Assembly: GCF_001421715.1 (NCBI RefSeq)
Contig: NZ_LMKP01000045.1
Coordinates: 1 to 64,000 of the forward strand
DNA length: 64,000 nt
Origin: Sphingomonas sp. Leaf22
GTDB taxonomy: Bacteria > Pseudomonadota > Alphaproteobacteria > Sphingomonadales > Sphingomonadaceae
Reading direction: 5' to 3'
This document shows, piece after piece, positions 53,401 through 62,636 of this stretch. The notes under the pieces were generated by a model. That model was not told where the DNA came from. It worked only from the letters and a program-made list of their open reading frames with translations, and made no database searches. A program made the position numbers and the translations under genes. How positions within the stretch are numbered: the first letter of the stretch is position 1; each line of letters begins with the position of its first letter.

Positions 53401-56361
53401 TCAGAACCGCACGTTGACGCCCGCCGTCACCGTCCGCCCGATGCGCGTCTCGAACAGCGTGTCCTGCCGGACGCTGTCGGTGTAGAGGACGTTGCGTTCG
53501 TCGGTCAGGTTGGTCGCCTCGACGATCAGCTTGATCTGGTCGGTAATGCCATAGGATGCCGACGCATCGACATAGAGGGTCGGCTTGTTGCCCTGAAGAT
53601 CGCTGCCGGGGGAGGCCGGAATGCCGCGGATAAAGCGGTCGCGATAATTCGCCGTCGAACGGATGCTGAACTTGTCGTCCTCGTAATAGAGCGTGCCCGA
53701 CGCGGTGTTCTTCGACAGGCCGACCAGATCGTTGGTGGTGGTGACGGTCGGCACCCCGCCGACGCTGGCAAGGATATATTCGATCTCCGACGTCACCCGC
53801 GTGTAATTACCCAGCACGCCGAAATTGCGCAAGAAACCCGGCAGGAAGTCGAGGCGGAATTGCGCATTGACCTCGAACCCTTTCAGCGGGCCGCCCGGGG
53901 TATTGAATGGCTGCGAAACGGTGAACAGTTCGTCGGGCGACGTCTGGCTGTTTTCGAGCAGCGCATTGGGCAGGCCCAGCTGGTTGAACGGGATCTGGCT
54001 GTTCACATTCTGAATGTAGCTTTTGATATCCTTGTAGAAATAAGCGACCGACAACAGCGAGCCGGGCTTGAAATACCATTCGACCGCGGCGTCGAAGGTG
54101 TTGGCGCGGATCGGTTCGAGGAACGGGTTGTTGACGTTGCCGACCCGCGTCACCGGGTTCACCCCGCTGGTCGGCGTCAGTATGCCGAGTTCGGGTCGGG
54201 TCATCACTTTCGCCCCCGATACGCGGATCAACAGGTCGCGGACCGGTTCGACGACGATGTTGGCCGAGGGCAGCCAGTCGTCATAGCCGCGCCGCGCCTG
54301 CGCATATTGGCCTATCAGGTTGGTGGGGGAGGTCTGTCCGGCGGGCGGTGCGACGGCGATATAGCCCGAGGTGGACAGGTCGGTCTTGACGTAGCGCACG
54401 CCGACATCGCCGCGCAGCCCCAGCCCGACCATGTCGGTCAGGTCGAAATTGCCCATCAGATAGGCGCCCTTGACCTCTTCCTTCACCCGGCTGCGTCCCG
54501 CGCCGCATTCGACGCCGCAATAGCGGACCTGATCGTAGCCAAAGGTCGATGCCCATTTGTCCGGGTCGATCGCCGCCCATGCATTGGGCGCGCCCGATCC
54601 GAACAGGTCGCCGACGCCCTCGATCTGGCGGGTGATGCTGGCGAGCGAGGTGCCGGCGGGGAGCGCCCGGACGACGGTGTCGGCATTGTAGGGGCGAAGG
54701 AAGGACGAGACGAAATCGCTCTCGCGATACTGGCCGCCGGCCTTGACCGTGAAGCCCTCCGCCACGGTCCAGCCCAGATTGACCTCGCCGGTCGTGTTGT
54801 CGGTGGTGTTCTTGGACGGCTTGCCCTGAAAACTGAAGCCGCCGAGCACGGTGCCATCGGACAGGCCGGGGGCGTAGTTGAAGTTCGCGGGGTCGGCGAC
54901 GTCGAAGCCGAAACCGATCGTCGGCGTGCTGCCCTTCCCCCGGAAATCGATCGAGAAATTATCGCTGTCGATGACGTCCATGAACGTCTGCAACCGCTTG
55001 CGCCCGTCCCACACCGACTGGTTGCGCCCGACCAGCATGGTCAGTTCCAGCGCGTCGTTGAAGCGATGCTTCAGGTTGAAATTCGCCTGTTTGAAGGTCG
55101 AGACGAAGTGGTCGACCAGCCCTTCGGAACGGACGTCGACACCGTCGAACAGGCCGTAGAGCAGCGATCCCTTGTCGCTGAACTGCGCGTCGCGCACCGA
55201 CACCATCGGTTGCCCGTTATTGCCGATCGCGCGGCCGAACGAGATGCCGGCGATGTAATTGTCGCGACGGGTGACGTCGAAGCGCGAATAGAGCAGATCG
55301 ACCGAGATGTCGGTATTCTCGTCGGGCTTGAACTGGACCGTGAAGGTACCGCCGATCCGTTCCTGATCCTGTTCGGAATTGAGATAGCGTGGCAGGCGCG
55401 GGAAGAACGCGCCGCTGCCCGGCGTGTTGGGCAGGTCGGCACGGCGCAGGCCGAGAATAGTGTTGTAGGCCGCGACCGATCCGGTGCGCGGGTTGCCGGT
55501 CGAACAGTCGCCGATCGTCGAGCCCTTGGTACCGAAGGCCGGGTAGAGCGGATTGACGCCGAGCGGCGAGCAGAACAGGCCGTTGGTATTGGCCGACAGG
55601 ATATCGACCGCCGAATAGCCGACCTCGCGCAGATGCCGCTTTTGATAGGCGACCGAGGCGAGCACGCCGAACGTGCCGTCGGCGAACTTCTTCGACACCA
55701 GCATCGATGCGCGCGGGTCGACCTGCTTCGACAATTCGTTCCAGATGCCGCGCGCGGTCGCGGTCAGGACGAAATCCTCCCGCGAATCGAGCGGCTTGGG
55801 TGCGGACAGGTCGACAGTCGCGCCCAGTGACCCTTCCTCGACATCGGCCGACGGCGTCTTGCGCACCGACAGCGACGAGAAGATCTCGGTCGGGAAGACG
55901 TTGAAGTCGAAGCTGCGGCCGTTATTGCCCGCGCCATAGATGTCGGACGATCCGGTCTGGGCCGTGCCCTCCATGCCGTTGATGCGGACGCGGGTGAAGC
56001 CGGCACCGAGACCACGGACCGAGATGTTGCGCCCTTCGCCGCCGTCCCCGCGGGCCAGCGCCACGCCCGGCACGCGCTGCATCGATTCGGCAAGGTTCGC
56101 ATCGGGGAATTTGCCGATATCCTCGGCGACGATGCTGTCGACCGCCGCCGTCTCGCGCCGCTTCTGGCCCAGTGCGCTGTTGAGTGAGGCGCGGAAGCCG
56201 GTGACGATGATCTCGCCTTCGTCAACTTGTTGCGGGGTTGCGGTGTCGCCGCCGGTGTCGGCGGGGACGTCCTGCGCGAAGGCGGGGGCGGTGAGGCCCA
56301 GGGCGAATGCCAAAGCGGCGAACGATGCGCCACGGTACGAAGCTGCGCGATATACGGCCAT
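53401..56361 (-). CDS. TonB-dependent receptor
   Basis: A 986-residue outer-membrane receptor with a signal peptide (MAVYRAASYRGASFAALAFA, cleavage near APAFAQ). The plug shows EIIVTGFRASLNSALGQKR, EDIGKFPDANLAESMQRVPG and ISVRGLGAGFTRVRINGMEG, and the barrel ends in a C-terminal Phe (TVTAGVNVRF). GGGAGAGGGA precedes the ATG at 56361. It is not linked to a transporter operon here, so its substrate is unknown; the subfamily often takes up plant or algal oligosaccharides. Confidence 0.95.
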   Translation of the reverse strand: MAVYRAASYRGASFAALAFALGLTAPAFAQDVPADTGGDTATPQQVDEGEIIVTGFRASLNSALGQKRRETAAVDSIVAEDIGKFPDANLAESMQRVPGVALARGDGGEGRNISVRGLGAGFTRVRINGMEGTAQTGSSDIYGAGNNGRSFDFNVFPTEIFSSLSVRKTPSADVEEGSLGATVDLSAPKPLDSREDFVLTATARGIWNELSKQVDPRASMLVSKKFADGTFGVLASVAYQKRHLREVGYSAVDILSANTNGLFCSPLGVNPLYPAFGTKGSTIGDCSTGNPRTGSVAAYNTILGLRRADLPNTPGSGAFFPRLPRYLNSEQDQERIGGTFTVQFKPDENTDISVDLLYSRFDVTRRDNYIAGISFGRAIGNNGQPMVSVRDAQFSDKGSLLYGLFDGVDVRSEGLVDHFVSTFKQANFNLKHRFNDALELTMLVGRNQSVWDGRKRLQTFMDVIDSDNFSIDFRGKGSTPTIGFGFDVADPANFNYAPGLSDGTVLGGFSFQGKPSKNTTDNTTGEVNLGWTVAEGFTVKAGGQYRESDFVSSFLRPYNADTVVRALPAGTSLASITRQIEGVGDLFGSGAPNAWAAIDPDKWASTFGYDQVRYCGVECGAGRSRVKEEVKGAYLMGNFDLTDMVGLGLRGDVGVRYVKTDLSTSGYIAVAPPAGQTSPTNLIGQYAQARRGYDDWLPSANIVVEPVRDLLIRVSGAKVMTRPELGILTPTSGVNPVTRVGNVNNPFLEPIRANTFDAAVEWYFKPGSLLSVAYFYKDIKSYIQNVNSQIPFNQLGLPNALLENSQTSPDELFTVSQPFNTPGGPLKGFEVNAQFRLDFLPGFLRNFGVLGNYTRVTSEIEYILASVGGVPTVTTTNDLVGLSKNTASGTLYYEDDKFSIRSTANYRDRFIRGIPASPGSDLQGNKPTLYVDASASYGITDQIKLIVEATNLTDERNVLYTDSVRQDTLFETRIGRTVTAGVNVRF

Positions 56362-56476
56362 GTGTCCCTCTCCCCGGCTGCTCCTCTTTGTGAGCATCCC
56401 ATATGATGATACAGTGGATCACATAGTATAGATGAACGCGCAGCATGTCATTTGTATTTTATGTTACGACGCGAGA

Positions 56477-56507
56477 ACGGCGGCCCCCCTGTCGGGGGAC
56501 CGCCGTG
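56477..56507. terminator. Stem-loop downstream of the urcA gene
   Basis: ACGGCGGCCCCCC and GGGGGACCGCCGT form a 13-bp stem with one mismatch. It begins about 20 bases after the stop of the UrcA gene on the minus strand. There is no clear T-run, so factor-independent termination is only possible. Confidence 0.5.
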
Positions 56508-56527
56508 CGGGCCGTAGCGGGTATCGA

Positions 56528-56830
56528 TCAGTTGCCGGCGAGCGCCGCGTCGAGGTCGACGCCGGCGGCCTGCCAGTCGGCGCGGGTCTTGCAGATGCGC
56601 GGCGCAATGCGCGAGCCGGCGCGTTCGGTGCGGAAGCAGTAGCGGGCGTTCGCCGCTGCCTTGTACTTCACGGCGACCGGACCGGCGGCGAGCGTCACGG
56701 TCAGCGGCAGTGCCGACATAGTCGCGGCGACGGGGCTGGGCGCCGGTGCGGCATTGGGTTCGGCGGCAAAGGCCGAGGTGGTGGCAACGAGGCCGAGGAC
56801 GATCGAAGCGGCGAAGCGAATGGCGGTCAT
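56528..56830 (-). CDS. UrcA family protein
   Basis: A 100-residue exported protein with a signal peptide (RFAASIVLGLVATTSAFA). The C-terminal motif YCFRTERAGSRIAPRICKTR, followed by ADWQAAGVD, is the UrcA signature seen in sphingomonads, with two cysteines likely forming a disulfide. Function is unknown. GGGAGA precedes the ATG at 56830. Confidence 0.85.
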   Translation of the reverse strand: MTAIRFAASIVLGLVATTSAFAAEPNAAPAPSPVAATMSALPLTVTLAAGPVAVKYKAAANARYCFRTERAGSRIAPRICKTRADWQAAGVDLDAALAGN

Positions 56831-57000
56831 GGTGTAGTCTCCCTGTGCAATCCGGTGTGTTCCGGTGTTGCCAGCTACCTTGCAGCGACCGTGCCAGTTC
56901 TGAAAAACGGCAGAAATTCGTGGGTTTTGCGGTAGGAGTCCAAGGCAGTCGTGTGATTTGCTACCAAAGAGCGGTGTAATTCACCATGCTTTGGGAAAGC

Positions 57001-57486
57001 CTATTCCGGCCGGACGTTACCGGCGAAGTGCGCGCGCAGAAGATCGAGTTTCGGGTCGATATAGCGGCGGCAGAATGGGCGGTTCGGGTCGGTCCGGTAA
57101 TAGTCGCGATACCGTTCCTCCGATGGCGTGAAGTCGCGCAGCGGCAGGACCAGCGTGCGTGCCGTTTCGCCGCGTTCGGCCGCGACGCGGGCGATGACCG
57201 CCGTGGCGATAGCGCGCTGATCGGGTTCGTTGACATAGACGGCACTGCGATAGCGTCCGTTCGGCGAATAGGTGCCGCCGCCCGAATGGGTGCGCAGATG
57301 CACCTCGATCAGCGTGTCGAGCGGCAGGACGGCGGGATCGAAGGTCGCGATCACCCCCTCCGCCCACGCATCCCATGGCGGATCGGATTGCAAAAACCCC
57401 TGATCGACCTGCGTGACGCCGCGCAATGCCTGCACGACGCCTTCGGTACACCAATGGCAGCCACCGCCGAGGCCGATCCGCATCAT
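57001..57486 (-). CDS. msrA: Peptide methionine sulfoxide reductase MsrA
   Basis: A 161-residue enzyme reducing the S-form of methionine sulfoxide. The active site is GGCHWCTEG, with the first Cys as nucleophile; most MsrA proteins have Phe where this one has His. Conserved Glu/Asp-Tyr segments (GRYRSAVYVNEPDQ, YRTDPNRPFCRRYIDPK) follow, and the late Cys could resolve the disulfide. The ATG overlaps the stop of the MacB permease gene, so it is the last gene of the efflux operon. No signal peptide. Confidence 0.9.
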   Translation of the reverse strand: MMRIGLGGGCHWCTEGVVQALRGVTQVDQGFLQSDPPWDAWAEGVIATFDPAVLPLDTLIEVHLRTHSGGGTYSPNGRYRSAVYVNEPDQRAIATAVIARVAAERGETARTLVLPLRDFTPSEERYRDYYRTDPNRPFCRRYIDPKLDLLRAHFAGNVRPE

Positions 57487-58691
57487 TCGTGGCGGAGCGC
57501 GTCGATCGGGTTGAGCGAGGCGGCGCGCCGCGCGGGGAAATAGCCGAACACGACCCCGATCAGCGCCGAAACCCCGAATGCCAGCGCATTGACCCGCGGC
57601 ACGAACAGAAAGGGCAGGTCGCTGGCGAGCGACAGGCCGGCGACGGCGGCCTGCGCGATCAGCAGCCCGATCAACCCACCGAGGCAGGACAGCGCCACCG
57701 CCTCGACCAGAAATTGCAGCAGCACTTCGGACGCGACCGCACCGATGGCAAGGCGGATGCCGATCTCGCGGGTGCGTTCGGTCACCGACACCAGCATGAT
57801 GTTCATAATCCCAATCCCGCCGACCAGCAGGCTGATCGCCGCCACCGCCGACACGATCGTCGTCAGCAGCGTCGTGGTGCTGGTGATGGTGGCGGAGATT
57901 TGCGCGGTGTCGAAGATGTTGAAGTCATCTTCCTTCCCGCCCGAAATGTTGCGGCGTTCGCGCAGCAGCTGGGTGAGCGATTGCTGCACCTGTCCGCCGT
58001 CATAGGCCGGGTTCACTCCGACCAGCATCAGGCGGATGTCGCGCGTGCCGGTGAAGCGGCGCTGCACCGTCTTGATCGGCATGATGACGACATCGTCCTG
58101 ATCGCCGCCGAACCCGGCCTGCCCGCGCGTGCTCAGGGTGCCGATCACGTCGCAGCTGACATTGCCGATGCGGAAGCGCGATCCGACCGCCTCTCCGCCG
58201 GCGAACAAATTGGTGCGCACGGTATTGCCGATGATGCACACCGCCTTGCCCGCCGCCTCCTCGGCCGGGGTGAAGGTGCGGCCCGACACCAGCGGCCATG
58301 GCTGGACGGTGAAATAGGCGTTGGTGGTGCCGTTGATCGTCGTCGACCAGTTGGCCCCGTTATAGATGGCGGTGGCGGCGGATTGCGCCTGCGGGGCGAC
58401 GGCGGTGACGCCGGCGATCTGGTCGCGGATCCCCTCGACATCGGCTTCGTCGAAATCCGGCGGACGCGGACCGCCACCGCCGCGCCCGAAGCCCTGGCCG
58501 GGCCGGACCTGCAGGATGTTACTGCCGAGGCTGGCGATGTTCGACTGGACCGCGCTGGTGGTGGCTTGGCCGAGCGTCGAGATGGTGACGACGGCGGCCA
58601 CGCCGATGATGATGCCGAGCGTCGTCAGGAACGAGCGGAGCTTGTGGCGCAGGATCGAGCGGATCGCGAGGAGGAAGGTGGTGCCTAGCAT
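57483..58691 (-). CDS. macB: MacB-type ABC efflux permease
   Basis: A 402-residue FtsX/MacB-like permease: one helix at residues 10-40 (SFLTTLGIIIGVAAVV), a large periplasmic domain, then three C-terminal helices with LLVGGIGIMNIMLVSVTERT and GYFPARRAASLNPIDAL. In E. coli the ATPase and permease are one chain; here they are separate genes with a repeat element between them. GGAAGGAT precedes the ATG at 58691. It would push substrates from the periplasm to the outer-membrane channel. Confidence 0.92.
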   Translation of the reverse strand: MLGTTFLLAIRSILRHKLRSFLTTLGIIIGVAAVVTISTLGQATTSAVQSNIASLGSNILQVRPGQGFGRGGGGPRPPDFDEADVEGIRDQIAGVTAVAPQAQSAATAIYNGANWSTTINGTTNAYFTVQPWPLVSGRTFTPAEEAAGKAVCIIGNTVRTNLFAGGEAVGSRFRIGNVSCDVIGTLSTRGQAGFGGDQDDVVIMPIKTVQRRFTGTRDIRLMLVGVNPAYDGGQVQQSLTQLLRERRNISGGKEDDFNIFDTAQISATITSTTTLLTTIVSAVAAISLLVGGIGIMNIMLVSVTERTREIGIRLAIGAVASEVLLQFLVEAVALSCLGGLIGLLIAQAAVAGLSLASDLPFLFVPRVNALAFGVSALIGVVFGYFPARRAASLNPIDALRHE

Positions 58692-58715
58692 GGGGTTATC
58701 CTTCCCCAAAGATTT

Positions 58716-58862
58716 CCGTTTGGTTCGAGCAGCGATCGAGCCTGTCGAGAGCGCGTGTCGAGAACGGGGTTCCGCTGGGGCGACCTATGTCGGTTCCGTT
58801 CGGGGCAGGCCGTTCTCGACGGACGCTTCTCGACTGCGCTCGAAGCTGCTCGAACCAAACGG
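58716..58862. repeat. Palindromic intergenic repeat, family B copy 2
   Basis: Starts CCGTTTGGTTCGAGCAGC and ends GCTGCTCGAACCAAACGG, a perfect terminal inverted repeat of 18 bases, with inner GTCGAGAACGG and CCGTTCTCGAC arms. Related to 37555-37676. It lies inside an operon, between the MacB ATPase and permease genes. Confidence 0.9.
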
Positions 58863-58881
58863 AATGGGAGGATGGTAAGCG

Positions 58882-59601
58882 TCACGCCACCACCTCGCCC
58901 GGCGCATGGTGCGCCTCGATCCGTTCGACCAGTCCGTCCTTGAAATGCACCACCGTCCGCGCAAACACGGCCATGTCGGGTTCGTGGGTCACCATCAGCA
59001 CGGTGATCCCGCTGGTCCGGTTGAGGTCGGTCAGCAGGTGCATGATCTCGACCGAGCGTTCGGAATCGAGATTGCCGGTCGGTTCGTCGGCGAGCAGCAC
59101 ATCGGGGTTGGTGACGATCGCACGGGCGATGGCGACGCGTTGCTGCTGCCCGCCCGACAATTCGGCGGGGGTATGGTCCCACCATTGGTCGAGCCCGACC
59201 TTTTCGAGCGCCGCCATCGACGCGCGTCGCCGCTCGGCCTTGGCATCGCCGCGATAGAGCAGCGGCAGTTCGACATTTTCGAGCGCGGTCGTGCGGCTCA
59301 GCAGGTTGAACCCCTGAAACACGAAGCCGAGATAATTGCGCCGCAGCAGTGCGCGCTGGTCGCGGTTCAGCCGTTCGACGTGATGGCCGCGGAACAGGAA
59401 GGTGCCGTCGGTCGGCACGTCGAGACAGCCGAGAATGTTCATCGTCGTCGACTTGCCCGACCCCGACGGCCCCATCACCGCGACGAAATCGCCGGCGGTG
59501 ATGTCGAGGTCGACCCCTTTCAGCGCCTGAAACTGCGTCGCGCCGGTACCATAGCTTTTGGTCACGCCGCGGAGCGCGATGAGGGGGGCGTCAGCTGCCA
59601 C
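58882..59601 (-). CDS. MacB-type ABC efflux ATPase
   Basis: A 239-residue ATPase of the LolD/MacB family: Walker A GPSGSGKST, signature LSGGQQQRV, Walker B VLLADEPTGNLD and switch His in MVTHEPDM. The GTG at 59601 overlaps the end of the adaptor gene and gives a normal length; the longer frame to 59652 runs into that gene. It works with the permease at 57483-58691. Confidence 0.93.
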   Translation of the reverse strand: MAADAPLIALRGVTKSYGTGATQFQALKGVDLDITAGDFVAVMGPSGSGKSTTMNILGCLDVPTDGTFLFRGHHVERLNRDQRALLRRNYLGFVFQGFNLLSRTTALENVELPLLYRGDAKAERRRASMAALEKVGLDQWWDHTPAELSGGQQQRVAIARAIVTNPDVLLADEPTGNLDSERSVEIMHLLTDLNRTSGITVLMVTHEPDMAVFARTVVHFKDGLVERIEAHHAPGEVVA

Positions 59602-60973
59602 GCGGACCCCCGCCGCCCTTCGGCGCGCCGCCTTTGCTGCTGCTCTTGCCACTGGGGTCGGCCAGTTGTGCGGTGATGATCTTCATGCCGGCGCGCAGGC
59701 TCCCGCCGGTGACTTCGGTCATCGCGCCGTTGCTGTTGCCGGTGGTGATCTGCACCGGCTGCGGCTTGCCGTCGTCGCCGAGGATATAGACGGTCTGTTG
59801 CGAGCCACGGCCGATCGTTGCCGCCTTGCCCTGTCCGCCGCCGCCGCGCCGCCGGGGCGGGCCGAAGGCGCTGGCAAGGCCGCCGCCGCCCGCCGCCGCA
59901 TCGCCGTCCTGTGGGCGGAAGCGCAGCGCCGCATCGGGGATCAGCAGCGCGCGCGGCCGCTCCAGCGTCACGATCTCCGCGGTCGCGGTCATGCCGGGGC
60001 GCAGTTTCAGGTTCGGATTGGCGACCGACAGCGTCGCGGCATAGGACACGACCTGCCCGGCGGTGCTCGCCGTGCTGGTCGTGGTGCTGCTCGACGACTG
60101 CGCCGACAGGTTGGAGCCGAGATCGACGCGGGTGATCTTTGCCGGGAAAGTTTCCCCGGGGAAAGCATCGACGGTGAAGTCGGCGCGCTGTCCATCCTTG
60201 ACCTGCCCCACATCGGCCTCGTCGATGGCGACCTCCAGCTTCATCCGGCTGAGATCCTCGGCGATCACGAACAGGGTCGGGGTGTTGAACGATGCGGCGA
60301 CGGTCTGGCCGGGTTCGACCTGCCGCGCCAGCACCACGCCGTTGACCGGCGAGCGGATGATCGCACGATACCGCTGGGTCTGGCTGGAGTTCAGCTGTGC
60401 GCGGGCGGCGACGACGTTCGCCTGCGCCTGTCGCACGCCGGCCTCGGCGCGTTGGACCGCCGCCTGTTGCGTCTGGAGTTCGGTGGCCGACGGCACGCGC
60501 CCGCCCGACAGGCGACGCACTTCCTCGAGCCGCTGCAACTGTGCGCGCGCTTCGGACAGCGTCGCCTGCGCGGTCGCGACCTGTGCCTGGTTGGCGTTGA
60601 CCTGCGCCTGCCCCTGCCGGATCGCATCGTCGAGCTGTTCGGGATCGATCAGCGCCAGCGGTTGCCCGGCACGGACGCGGTCGTTGACGTCGGCGACGAC
60701 CTGCGTGACGAGGCCCGACAGCTGCGACCCGACCTCGACCTGATTGGTCGGGGCAAGCTTGCCGGTGGCGGAGACGGTGACGGTCAGCGGGGCCTGTTCG
60801 ATCACCGTCGTCGCATATTTCGGCGCGTCGTCGCCCTTGACGCAGCTGCGCACCGCAAGGCCGAGCAACACCACGCCCAGCGCGATCAACGCCCATTTCA
60901 GCCATTTGCGCCAGCGCGGTTGCGCCTTCACGCGCAGGAGCTGATCGAGATCGGGGTCGGTCGGATCGGCCAT
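59591..60973 (-). CDS. macA: MacA-type periplasmic adaptor
   Basis: A 460-residue membrane fusion protein. One N-terminal helix (WALIALGVVLLGLAV), a lipoyl-like domain (VEVGSQLSGLVTQVVADV and SPVNGVVLARQVEPGQTV), a long coiled-coil hairpin (residues 110-215, Ala/Gln rich), and a beta-barrel domain. The C-terminal third has low-complexity Gly/Arg and Ser stretches. Its start overlaps the outer-membrane channel gene's stop (ATGA). It bridges the MacB pump and the channel. A parS-like palindrome is embedded at 60150-60165. Confidence 0.92.
   Translation of the reverse strand: MADPTDPDLDQLLRVKAQPRWRKWLKWALIALGVVLLGLAVRSCVKGDDAPKYATTVIEQAPLTVTVSATGKLAPTNQVEVGSQLSGLVTQVVADVNDRVRAGQPLALIDPEQLDDAIRQGQAQVNANQAQVATAQATLSEARAQLQRLEEVRRLSGGRVPSATELQTQQAAVQRAEAGVRQAQANVVAARAQLNSSQTQRYRAIIRSPVNGVVLARQVEPGQTVAASFNTPTLFVIAEDLSRMKLEVAIDEADVGQVKDGQRADFTVDAFPGETFPAKITRVDLGSNLSAQSSSSTTTSTASTAGQVVSYAATLSVANPNLKLRPGMTATAEIVTLERPRALLIPDAALRFRPQDGDAAAGGGGLASAFGPPRRRGGGGQGKAATIGRGSQQTVYILGDDGKPQPVQITTGNSNGAMTEVTGGSLRAGMKIITAQLADPSGKSSSKGGAPKGGGGPRGS
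60150..60165. promoter_or_regulatory. parS-like sequence inside the macA gene
   Basis: GTTTCCCCGGGGAAAG matches 15 of 16 bases of the two palindromes after parB. It encodes part of the adaptor's FPGETFPAK segment, so it may be coincidence, or a distant extra ParB site. Confidence 0.35.
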
Positions 60974-62457
60974 CAGCGGTCCTCGGTATAAACGGCGCGG
61001 TCAGGGACGGGGGCGGTGACGGGATCGGGGATGGCGGCGTCGCTCCATCCGCCGCCCATCGCGGTCATCAACTGCACCAGCGCGGTCGCGCGGTCGGCGC
61101 GCGCCTGCACCAGCCCGTTCTGCGCCGACAGCAACGACGATTCCGCCTGGTTGAGCGTCGTGAAATCGGTCAGGCCCGAGCGATATTGCAGCCGCGACAG
61201 CAGCGCGAAGTTGCGCGCCGCATCGGCGGCGACCGCGAACTCGCGTTCGCGCGCGGTGGCGCTGTCGACCGAGACGATGGCGTTCTCGACATCCTCCAGC
61301 GCGGTCAACACCGTCTGTTTATACGTGGCGAAGGCGGCGTCGGCGGCGGCGCGCTGGCCGCGTACCTGCGCGCGCAATCGCCCGCCATCGAAGATGGTCT
61401 GCGCGATCGAGGCGAACAGCCGGCCGTTGATGATGTCGGTCAGCGCGGTGAACGAGGTGGCGTTGGTATCGACCGTCCCGCCGAGGCTGAGCGCGGGATA
61501 GAGCTGCGCGGTGGCGACCCCGATCTGCGCGACGGCGGCGGCGAGGTTGCGCTCGGCCGCCCGGACGTCGGGGCGCAGCCGCAGCGTGTCGGTCGGGATG
61601 CCGGTGCCGATCCGCGCGTCGGCGGTCGGGATCGCGGCGGCCCGCGCCATCGCCGTCCGCAGCGCGCCTGGTGCCTGCCCGGTCAGCACGCCCAGACGGG
61701 CGACGGCGGCGGCGTAGCTCGCCTCGATCTGCGGCAATTGCGCGGCGGTCTGCGCGCGGGCGGTGCGCGCCTGTTCGACGTCGAGCGAGGACACGAGCCC
61801 CGCCTGTACCCGAAAGCCGGCAATCTCCAGATTGTCGTCCTGCAGCGCGATCGACGCGCGGGCATTGGCGAGCTGTGCCTGTGCAAGCCGCGCGGTCAGA
61901 TAGTTGCGCGCAATCTCCGACTGCGCCGACAGCAGGATCGTCGCATAGTCGTAGCGGGTGGCGTCGAGCTGCGCCCGGCTCGCGTCGATGCTGCTGCGCA
62001 CGCCGCCGAACAGGTCGACCTGATACCGGGCATCGCCGCCGACCGAGAAACTGTCCGACGCACCGATATTGCGCTGGACGATCGTGCCGTCGGGCAGGGT
62101 GGTGGTGCCGCCGCCGCCGCGCAGCACCTCGAGTCGCGAATAGCTGCCCGAGGCGGACAGTTGCGGGAACAGCGACGCGCGGCTCTGCACCAGCTGTTCG
62201 CGCGCCTGTCGCAGCCGGGCAACCGCCTGCGCGACGTCGAGATTGTCGGCGGCGGCCCGGTCGACCAGCGTCGCGAGCAGGGGATCGTTGAACCGCGCCC
62301 ACCATCGCGTCAGGTCCTCGCGGGGGGCATCGCTTCGCGTGACCGAAAAGGCAGGCGGCACGCCCAGCGCGGTGTCGACCGGCGCGCGATAGGCGGATCC
62401 GGTGGTACAGGCACTCGCCAGGAACGCGAGGCCCAGCAGGGCGGTGCGGCGCAACAT
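60973..62457 (-). CDS. Outer-membrane efflux lipoprotein (NodT/TolC type)
   Basis: A 494-residue channel protein. The lipobox is FLASAC near residue 17. Two repeated helical halves, each with long coiled segments (e.g. LDVAQAVARLRQAREQLVQS and LDVEQARTARAQTAAQLPQI) and strand motifs, match the RND/ABC efflux outer-membrane lipoproteins. First gene of the channel-adaptor-ATPase-permease-msrA operon. ATG 62457 was chosen so that the lipobox falls at the normal distance. Confidence 0.92.
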   Translation of the reverse strand: MLRRTALLGLAFLASACTTGSAYRAPVDTALGVPPAFSVTRSDAPREDLTRWWARFNDPLLATLVDRAAADNLDVAQAVARLRQAREQLVQSRASLFPQLSASGSYSRLEVLRGGGGTTTLPDGTIVQRNIGASDSFSVGGDARYQVDLFGGVRSSIDASRAQLDATRYDYATILLSAQSEIARNYLTARLAQAQLANARASIALQDDNLEIAGFRVQAGLVSSLDVEQARTARAQTAAQLPQIEASYAAAVARLGVLTGQAPGALRTAMARAAAIPTADARIGTGIPTDTLRLRPDVRAAERNLAAAVAQIGVATAQLYPALSLGGTVDTNATSFTALTDIINGRLFASIAQTIFDGGRLRAQVRGQRAAADAAFATYKQTVLTALEDVENAIVSVDSATAREREFAVAADAARNFALLSRLQYRSGLTDFTTLNQAESSLLSAQNGLVQARADRATALVQLMTAMGGGWSDAAIPDPVTAPVPDRAVYTEDR

Positions 62458-62636
62458 CGATAAACGATATGCCGAAACGGTGCGGTCGTCCAGCGCCAAA
62501 CTGTCGCAGTTTGTCGCCGACGATCGGGCCGGACAATGATCCGAAATGGTGGCGATGATCCGCGCGCCGTGCGACATGGTAGCCCGACGTTAACGACATT
62601 GCGCTATGGTTGACGCCAAGCGGATCAGAGTGGCGA

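Noticed and set aside
53860..55830. A 656-residue plus-strand frame opposite the second TonB receptor
   Set aside because: Same antisense effect as above; no recognisable domain and no ribosome binding site.
56401..56445. A possible GntR-type operator upstream of the second TonB receptor
   Set aside because: Only the outer ATAC...GTAT and an inner GTG...CAC match; symmetry is too poor to claim a site.
57483..62457. The adaptor, ATPase and outer-membrane channel as a type I secretion system for the RTX proteins
   Set aside because: The ATPase is of the LolD/MacB class and the permease is FtsX-like; type I exporters have a fused HlyB-type ATPase with six helices.
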